From: Chloroflexota bacterium
GTDB taxonomy: Bacteria; Chloroflexota; Limnocylindria; Limnocylindrales; CSP1-4
Direction: 5' to 3'
Assembly: GCA_021802185.1 (NCBI GenBank)
Contig: JAKAAV010000032.1
Span: 1 to 11,023, forward strand
Length of the DNA: 11,023 bases
The position numbers and the translations under genes are program-made. This document shows, piece after piece, positions 6,555-11,023 of the stretch. The stretch's first letter is position 1. Each line of letters opens with the position of its first letter. Below the pieces are notes generated by a model. That model was not told the DNA's origin and ran no database searches. It saw only the letters and a list, made by a program, of their open reading frames with translations.

Positions 6555-9074
6555 TCAGACGGTGACGATCGTCGCCCCGTCCCCGCCCTCACCGCGCTCG
6601 CCGGGCCGCCACGACTCGACGAGCGGATGGCCGGACAGCGTCGCGCGGACCGCATCGCGCAGCGCTCCGGACCCGTGGCCGTGGACCACCGTCACCTGGC
6701 GTGCCCCCGCCACGGCCGCGTCGTCGAGGTACCGGTCCAGCATCTCGAGCGCCTCGTCCACGCGTGCGCCACGCAGGTCGAGCGTGCCGGGCACGCCCCG
6801 CGGGGCGTTCACCGCTCCGACCGGGCCCGACACGCGCGGGACGCCTGACGCCGCCGCCGTGCCCGGTGCTGCGCCGCCGCGCGCCCCGGTGCCACTCCGG
6901 CCCCCGGCGCGCGCTCGGCTCCGTCCGCCGTCCCCCGAGGCCGTCACGCGAACCGCCGGCTCGACGCCGAACGCACCCCGGCGCCCCGTCCGCGGCCGCG
7001 TCGGGGATTGCGTGCCGGCGTTCGCCGTCCCGGTGTCTCCGACGGCGGTTCCGGGCGGGACGAGATCCGCCAGGTCCGCCTCGACGCGCAGGGCTCCGGC
7101 CTCGAGCGTCGCCCTCCCCCGCGACTCGTCAAGCGCCGAGATGCGCCCCGTCCAGCCGCCGCGCGCGTGCTGTGCCTCCATCCCGACCTGCCACCGGATC
7201 GGAAGCGGCGGGGCCCCGGCCGGGCGCTCGACAGACGGGATCCGCGTCAGCCGGTCGGCCAGCGACGCCTCCATCGCGTCGAGGCGCTGCTGCGTGAGCG
7301 TCTCGCGCTCGAGCGACCGCCGGATCGCCCGGAGGTCGGACTGCAGCTCCTCGACGAGGCGCTCCGCCTCGGCGCGAACCTGTGCCGCTCGATCGGCCTC
7401 CTCGCGGCGCACGCGGGCGCGCTCCTGTTCCGTGGCGCGTTGCGCGTCGCGCGCCCGTGCCTCCGCCACGCGGGCGCGCTCCAGCGCGTCCGCCGTCTCC
7501 GCGCGCTGCCGCCTGATCGACGCGAGCGTCTCTTCGAACTCGACCTGCGCGCGACTGAGGCGTGACCGTGCGTCCGCGACGAGCTCCGACCGCAGGCCGA
7601 GCCGCTCCGCGATCGCGAACGCCTGGCTCGTGCCGGGGAGGCCGATGGTGACGTGGTACGTCGGGCTCAGCGTCTCGAGGTCGAAGTCGACCGAGGCGTT
7701 CATCGCCTCGGCCGTGTTGTGGGCGTACGTCTTGAGCTCGGCGTAGTGCGTCGTGGCTGCCACGAGCGCCCCGGAGCGGATGAAGTGGTCGAGCAGCGCC
7801 TGCGCGAGCGCGGATCCCTCGGTCGGGTCCGTGCCGGCGCCGAGCTCGTCGAGCAGGACGAGCATGTCCGGCCCCGCGGCATCGACGATCCGGACGATCG
7901 TCCGGAGGTGGCCGCTGAACGTCGAGAGCGACTGGGCGACGGATTGCTCGTCGCCGATGTCGGCGAAGACGTCGCGGAAGACCGGCAGCCGGCTGCCCGC
8001 CTGCGCGGGCACGTGCAGCCCGGCCTGGTGCATGAGCGCGAGCAGCCCGAGCGTCCGCAGCGTGACGGTCTTGCCGCCCGTGTTCGGGCCGGTGACGACG
8101 AGTGCGGTGAACTCGCCACCGAGGCGCACGTCGATGGGCACGACGCGGCCGCTCAGGCCAGGGTGCCGGGCCCCGAGGAGCTCGACGACCGGTTCGCGCG
8201 ACGTCTCCGCGCGGACGCCGTCCATCGTCGCGGCGAGCCGGGCCTTGGCGGCCCAGAAGTCGAAGCGGGCCAGCGCGTCGAGCGTGGAACGGAGCGCGCC
8301 GGCCTGCTGGCCGACGAGCCCGGACAGGTGGTCGAGGATCCTGTCGATCTCCGCCTGCTCCGCCAGCTGCGCCTCGCGCCAGGCGTTGCCGAGCTCGACG
8401 GCGATCATGGGTTCGACGAAGACGGTCTGCCCGCTGCCCGACTGGTCGTGGATGATCCCGCGGACCCGCCCGCGCGCATCCGCCCGGACCGGCACGACGT
8501 ACCGGCCGTTGCGGAGCGTCACGATCGGCTCCTGGAGCGCCCCCGACAGCTCTCCGCCGTGCACCAGCTCGTCGAGCCGCGAACGCAGCCGGTCGAATGC
8601 GATGCGCACCGCCCGCCGGAGGCCCCCGAGCGCGGGAGATGCGGCGTCGAGGATCTCGCCCGACGGGTCGATGCTCCGCTCGAGGGTCATGCGGAGCGAG
8701 GGAAGGGGCTGGAGCGCGCGTCCCAGCTCCCGCAGCAGCGGCCGTCGCTCCTCCGACAGCGCGTCCGCGAGCCGGCCCGCGGCCTCGAGCGTGTCCTGGA
8801 TCTCGAGCAGCTGCCCGGTGTCGAGGCGCCCGGCCCGCGCCGCACGCTCGACCGCGTCGTGGATGTCGTGCGAGCCGCCGATCCCTGCGCCAGGGTGCTC
8901 CGACGCGAACGCGCGTGCCTCGTCGGTCTCCTGCAGCATCCGCGCGACGACGACCGGGTCGTCTGACGGCAGCAGCGCCTCCGCGAGCCGGCGCGACGGC
9001 GGGAAGTTGGTCTGGTCGGCGAGACGCACGCGGATCGACGGGAACTCGAGAACGACGAGCGACTTGGGATCCAT
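6555..9074 (-). CDS. mutS2: MutS2 family ATPase with C-terminal Smr domain
   Basis: MutS2 is a MutS-related ATPase with a Smr nuclease-like domain. It has been linked to suppression of recombination, and in Bacillus to splitting collided ribosomes; which role applies here is not visible. From the ATG at 9074 (MDPKSLVVLEFPSI) it has 839 residues; family members are usually about 780. The core domain at about 1-320 includes GRYVVPVRADARGRVRGIIH. Walker A is GPNTGGKT (329-336), followed by FADIGDEQSVAQSLSTFSGHL (starting at 370). Walker B is MLVLLDELGAGTDPTEG (404-420, acidic pair 409-410). A long charged coiled coil runs about 505-610, then a small beta-rich KOW-like segment (628-673), a Gly/Arg/Thr-rich low-complexity linker (about 676-762), and the Smr domain (764-839) with LDLRG (765-769) and HGHGSGALR (798-806). 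The 27 codons upstream of this ATG lack family resemblance. No clear ribosome-binding site is seen. It lies 176 bases downstream of mpg. Confidence 0.95.
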   Translation of the reverse strand: MDPKSLVVLEFPSIRVRLADQTNFPPSRRLAEALLPSDDPVVVARMLQETDEARAFASEHPGAGIGGSHDIHDAVERAARAGRLDTGQLLEIQDTLEAAGRLADALSEERRPLLRELGRALQPLPSLRMTLERSIDPSGEILDAASPALGGLRRAVRIAFDRLRSRLDELVHGGELSGALQEPIVTLRNGRYVVPVRADARGRVRGIIHDQSGSGQTVFVEPMIAVELGNAWREAQLAEQAEIDRILDHLSGLVGQQAGALRSTLDALARFDFWAAKARLAATMDGVRAETSREPVVELLGARHPGLSGRVVPIDVRLGGEFTALVVTGPNTGGKTVTLRTLGLLALMHQAGLHVPAQAGSRLPVFRDVFADIGDEQSVAQSLSTFSGHLRTIVRIVDAAGPDMLVLLDELGAGTDPTEGSALAQALLDHFIRSGALVAATTHYAELKTYAHNTAEAMNASVDFDLETLSPTYHVTIGLPGTSQAFAIAERLGLRSELVADARSRLSRAQVEFEETLASIRRQRAETADALERARVAEARARDAQRATEQERARVRREEADRAAQVRAEAERLVEELQSDLRAIRRSLERETLTQQRLDAMEASLADRLTRIPSVERPAGAPPLPIRWQVGMEAQHARGGWTGRISALDESRGRATLEAGALRVEADLADLVPPGTAVGDTGTANAGTQSPTRPRTGRRGAFGVEPAVRVTASGDGGRSRARAGGRSGTGARGGAAPGTAAASGVPRVSGPVGAVNAPRGVPGTLDLRGARVDEALEMLDRYLDDAAVAGARQVTVVHGHGSGALRDAVRATLSGHPLVESWRPGERGEGGDGATIVTV

Positions 9075-9154
9075 CACCGCCGATGATGCCGGTCGGGCCT
9101 CGAGTCTGCAGGCCGCCTGGGCGCGGGCAGGCCGAACGGCCTCGCCGGCGGGCA

Positions 9155-9174
9155 CGCGCCGCGAACGCGGCGCG
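9155..9174. repeat. Perfect inverted repeat in the mpg-mutS2 gap
   Basis: CGCGCCGCG (9155-9163) and CGCGGCGCG (9166-9174) are perfect reverse complements separated by AA. This gives a 9-bp, all-GC hairpin (effectively 8 bp with a four-base loop). It lies in the 176-base non-coding gap between the mpg stop and the mutS2 start. No T-tract follows on either strand, so a classical intrinsic terminator is not supported. It could be a pausing, RNA-stability or processing structure. Confidence 0.5.
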
Positions 9175-9190
9175 CCCGTCCGCGGGCCAT

Positions 9191-9270
9191 CGCCACGCTC
9201 ACACGCGACGCGAACGCCGCTCTGTCACGCGGAGCTCGAACGCCGCGCGCTCACGCGCGACGCGGGAACG
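9191..9270. repeat. Imperfect direct repeat spanning the mpg stop codon
   Basis: Two similar stretches lie about 50 bases apart: 9191-9216 in the gap and 9241-9270 across the 3' end of mpg. They share the 15-mer CTCACRCGCGACGCG (9198-9212 and 9250-9264, one difference), followed by GAACG after a 2-base indel. On the minus strand both copies read through an Arg-Arg-x-stop context, so the distal copy may be a decayed duplicate of the mpg end. Low-complexity GCG-rich sequence makes chance similarity possible. Confidence 0.4.
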
Positions 9271-9898
9271 TCCGCGACAGGGCCGCGCTCGCGGCGAGCC
9301 CGAACCGGTACGGCCTGCCGGCCCACTCGCCCGCGTATCCGACGTTCACGCGTGGCCCGATGAGCACGTCGTCGTCCGAAGCGCGGTCCGGCCGCAGTGG
9401 CAAACCCGCGGGCGGAGCGATCCACAGCGCTCGCCCCGCCGTCAGGTCCCGCCCTGTGTCGTCGCCCGTGATGCCGAGCGCCTGGCAGACTCGCCCGGGA
9501 CCTGATCCCAGCCGTTCGACCGCGTCGTCCGGCCGGCCGCGCCTGCGGCGCAGCGCCTCGACGCCCATCAGGGGCAGGACCGCGCGAACGAGCACGGCGC
9601 CGGCCTCCTCCGCGGCCTCGTGCGCCACGACGTTGAACGCCCAGTGAACGCCGTACAGCCGGTACACGTACGCGTGCCCGGCCGGCCCGAACATCGGACG
9701 CGTCCGTGCCGTCCGCCCCGCGCGAGCGTGCGACGCGAGGTCCCCGGGCCCGAGATACGCCTCCGTCTCGACGATCGTCGCCGCCAGGAGGCCCTCCTCC
9801 GGCGACTCCCGGCACAGGAGCGTGCCGAGGAGCGCGCGCGCCACCACGATCGGCGAGCGCGCGAAGAAGGCGCGCGGCAGCGGCTCGGTGACCTGCAC
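9251..9898 (-). CDS. DNA-3-methyladenine glycosylase, AAG/MPG family
   Basis: This monofunctional DNA glycosylase removes alkylated purines such as 3-methyladenine and hypoxanthine, starting base excision repair. The 215-residue frame matches the family from LPRAFF through the end. VETEAYLGPGD (43-53) contains the catalytic Glu (E46, equivalent to human Glu125). SHARAGRTARTRPMFG is followed by AYVYRLYGVHWAFNVV (76-91), VLVRAVLPLMG (102-112) and LGSGPGRVCQALGI (130-143), all in family order. The GTG at 9898 is used: it is 8 bases after the cvpA stop, and upstream codons run into that stop. No ribosome-binding site is evident, so coupling to cvpA is likely. The protein is of full family length. 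The gene sits where Bacillus has polX, another base-excision-repair gene, in a cvpA-polX-mutS2 order. Confidence 0.92.
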   Translation of the reverse strand: MQVTEPLPRAFFARSPIVVARALLGTLLCRESPEEGLLAATIVETEAYLGPGDLASHARAGRTARTRPMFGPAGHAYVYRLYGVHWAFNVVAHEAAEEAGAVLVRAVLPLMGVEALRRRRGRPDDAVERLGSGPGRVCQALGITGDDTGRDLTAGRALWIAPPAGLPLRPDRASDDDVLIGPRVNVGYAGEWAGRPYRFGLAASAALSRTFPRRA

Positions 9899-9906
9899 TG
9901 GGCCGG

Positions 9907-10488
9907 TCAGGGATGCAGCGTGCGGACCGCCTCGGGAAGGAGCGGGCCGAGGAGCGCGAGCAGGCCGGGGATCAGGCCGGTGCGGGCGGCGTGGACGATC
10001 GCGGAACCGTCGAGCCCGTCGTACAGGCTGCGCATCCAGCCCACGTCGCCGGCCGGCGCCTGCAGCCCGGCTCCGTGGTAGTAGTTGTCGCCCGCGATGA
10101 CGATCGCCGCCACGATGAGTCCCGCGACGAGCACGCCGAGGATGCCACCCGCGATCTCGTCGACAACCGCGTACCGGGCCGCGACCAGGACGCGCTTGTA
10201 GTACGCCTGCACCGCGATCGTCATCACGCCGAGCAGCACGAGGAAGCTCGCGATGAAGGCGACCATCGCGGAGAAGTCGACCGGCAGCCACGTCCAGTTC
10301 GACGCGAGCCACGCGCCGACGGGCGATCGCAGGTATGCGGCCACGATGAACGCGACGAGGAACACGCCCACGCCGAGCAGCTGTCGGAGCACGCCCTGCG
10401 TGTACCCGAGGAAGAACGCGAGCGCGAAGAACGCGACGAGGATGCCATCGGCGATCTTGAGGCTGCCGATGAACCCGGCCAGATCCAC
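9907..10488 (-). CDS. CvpA family membrane protein
   Basis: A 193-residue integral membrane protein resembling the CvpA/colicin V production family, which has no settled biochemical function. The start is typical: DGILVAFFALAFFLGYTQGVLRQLLGVGVFLVAFIVAAYL (14-53) matches the family pattern of a first helix, a Gly-Tyr-x-x-Gly turn and a second helix. Further hydrophobic segments lie at about 73-95 and 113-133, separated by YYKRVLVAARYAVVDEIAGG. That makes four likely membrane helices, then a roughly 60-residue tail. The GTG start at 10488 is set by AGGAGG four bases upstream. The longer open frame to 10563 is Gly/Arg-rich, overlaps the promoter-like element and was rejected. The stop is 8 bases from the mpg start. 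Family assignment rests on topology and the N-terminal motif, so it is less certain than for the neighbouring enzymes. Confidence 0.8.
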   Translation of the reverse strand: MDLAGFIGSLKIADGILVAFFALAFFLGYTQGVLRQLLGVGVFLVAFIVAAYLRSPVGAWLASNWTWLPVDFSAMVAFIASFLVLLGVMTIAVQAYYKRVLVAARYAVVDEIAGGILGVLVAGLIVAAIVIAGDNYYHGAGLQAPAGDVGWMRSLYDGLDGSAIVHAARTGLIPGLLALLGPLLPEAVRTLHP

Positions 10489-10491
10489 GAG

Positions 10492-10498
10492 CCCTCCT
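10492..10498 (-). promoter_or_regulatory. Shine-Dalgarno site for the cvpA-like gene
   Basis: The minus strand reads AGGAGGG, with the core AGGAGG four bases from the GTG at 10488. It is the best ribosome-binding site in the window and decides the start of the CvpA-like protein. The spacing is a little short. Confidence 0.6.
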
Positions 10499-10533
10499 GC
10501 GCTGCCCCCGCGGCGGCCCCCTCCGCCGGCGCT

Positions 10534-10542
10534 AGGGTAGCA
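10534..10542 (-). promoter_or_regulatory. Extended -10 promoter element upstream of cvpA-like gene
   Basis: The minus strand reads TGCTACCCT, an extended -10 (TGnTAnnnT), in the 75-base gap between pheT and the CvpA-like gene. A start near 10527 would leave a leader of about 39 bases containing the AGGAGG site. The -35 position (TGGCGG at 10557-10562, 17-base spacing) is weak. It shares TGCTA...T with the element before the PBP gene, which raises confidence modestly. Confidence 0.4.
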
Positions 10543-10563
10543 GCGGCACATCGGCGCCGCCAC

Positions 10564-11023
10564 TCATTTCCCGGCCGCGGCCGGCATGGACCGGTGCGCG
10601 GAGTCAACCGGTGAGCTGTCGGGCCGAGTCGTCAGGACCGGATCCGCGGCCCCCAGGCGCGTCGCGAGCGCGTCCACGACGCGCCCGATCGTCGCGTCGA
10701 TCTCGTCGTCCGTGAGCGTTCGCTCCGCCGCCTGCAGCGTGAGCCGGAACGCGAGGCTTCGCTCGCCGGGCGCGAGGGGATGGCCCGCGTACAGGTCGAA
10801 CAACCTGAGGCCGCGCAGCAGCGGCGCAGCGGACTCGCCGATCACGCGCTCGACGTCCCCCGCCGCAGTTCTCTCCCCGACGACGATGGCGAGGTCGCGC
10901 TCGACCGCGGGCACGCGCGGGAACGGGACGTACCGTCGGACGCCCGGGATCGCCGCCTCGAGCGTCTCGAGGTCGAGCAGCGCGACGGCGACATTCGCCG
11001 ACCGCGTCTGGACGGCCTCGAGG
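10564..11023 (-). CDS. pheT: Phenylalanyl-tRNA synthetase beta subunit PheT (C-terminal part, cut by window edge)
   Basis: PheT is the beta subunit of the (alpha-beta)2 synthetase that charges tRNA-Phe. Only the last 152 residues are visible; the frame is open to the right edge, so the start lies outside. The segment is the C-terminal ferredoxin-fold anticodon-binding (FDX-ACB) domain. It shows a YVPFPRVPAVERDLAIVV entry (31-48), LLRGLRLFDLYAGHPL (68-83), GERSLAFRLTLQ (86-97) and RTLTDDEI (101-108), ending at LGA near residue 125. A polar, Pro/Ser-rich tail of about 27 residues follows, beyond where most PheT proteins end. pheS is expected upstream, beyond the right edge. A 75-base gap with its own promoter-like element separates it from the CvpA-like gene. 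A free-standing FDX-ACB protein is possible but unlikely given the preceding sequence. Confidence 0.9.
   Translation of the reverse strand, partial: LEAVQTRSANVAVALLDLETLEAAIPGVRRYVPFPRVPAVERDLAIVVGERTAAGDVERVIGESAAPLLRGLRLFDLYAGHPLAPGERSLAFRLTLQAAERTLTDDEIDATIGRVVDALATRLGAADPVLTTRPDSSPVDSAHRSMPAAAGK

Noticed and set aside
5102..6655. A 517-codon minus-strand open frame opposite the end of the PBP gene
   Set aside because: Its Arg-rich low-complexity translation is the mirror of a well-supported gene. It crosses the terminator-like hairpin and overlaps the mutS2 end.
2209..7746. A 1845-codon stop-free plus-strand frame across tyrS, the PBP gene and part of mutS2
   Set aside because: It is antisense to tyrS and mutS2 and out of frame with the PBP, all of which have clear family motifs. 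Its translation is Arg/Pro/Ala-rich with no recognisable domain, as expected when high GC removes stop codons.
7653..8966. A 437-codon plus-strand open frame antisense to mutS2
   Set aside because: The composition (Arg, Val, Glu, Asp-rich) reflects the reverse of GC-rich mutS2 codons. It has no motif, ribosome-binding site or promoter.
9075..9155. Extension of MutS2 upstream of the ATG at 9074
   Set aside because: The extra 27 residues do not resemble MutS2 N-termini, while MDPKSLVVLEFPSI does.
9899..10312. Upstream extension of the mpg frame to 10312
   Set aside because: It lies fully inside the CvpA-like gene in another frame and has no glycosylase family resemblance before VQVTEPLPRAFF.
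10489..10563. N-terminal extension of the CvpA-like protein to 10563
   Set aside because: The added residues are Gly/Arg-rich, contain the promoter-like element and lack a ribosome-binding site, whereas AGGAGG precedes the GTG at 10488.

Overview
The window is a GC-rich (about 70% by eye), gene-dense stretch of bacterial chromosome. It carries housekeeping genes: histidine biosynthesis, two aminoacyl-tRNA synthetases, cell-wall synthesis, DNA repair and mismatch/ribosome-rescue functions. No mobile element, CRISPR array, tRNA, rRNA or phage gene was seen. High GC, frequent GTG starts, weak Shine-Dalgarno sites, a class A PBP with a C-terminal PASTA domain and a Smr-type MutS2 fit a GC-rich Chloroflexota lineage such as the Limnocylindria/Ellin6529 group. 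MutS2 argues against most Actinobacteria. This placement is inference; no marker RNA is present.

Layout. (1) 1-2202, plus strand: the end of a his operon, hisH (5'-truncated by the window edge), hisF and the hisI-hisE fusion. HisH and HisF form imidazole-glycerol-phosphate synthase and HisIE performs the second and third pathway steps. (2) 2242-3516, minus: tyrS, convergent with hisIE. (3) 3508-3586: a short divergent promoter region with an extended -10 element. (4) 3587-6490, plus: a 967-residue bifunctional penicillin-binding protein, closed by a compact hairpin made of two copies of a palindromic repeat. (5) 6555-11023, minus, transcribed from the right edge leftwards: pheT (C-terminal part only), a CvpA-family membrane protein, an AAG/MPG-type 3-methyladenine DNA glycosylase, and mutS2. 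This order resembles the pheST...cvpA-polX-mutS2 neighbourhood of Bacillus, with a different base-excision-repair gene in the polX position.

How the genes work together. The his genes form one tightly packed, partly overlapping transcript. The minus-strand group probably links translation (PheT), membrane (CvpA) and repair or rescue (Mpg, MutS2) genes through chromosomal conservation rather than one pathway. cvpA has its own promoter-like element after pheT, so the group may not be a single operon.

I found no convincing undescribed system. The points worth a second look are lineage-specific protein insertions (HisF, HisIE, the MutS2 linker, the PBP C-terminal region), extended -10 promoters that may be bidirectional or give a nearly leaderless mRNA, and small repeat structures at gene ends. 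Gaps between genes are all under 200 bases. Functional statements come from recognising motifs by eye; no database search was run.
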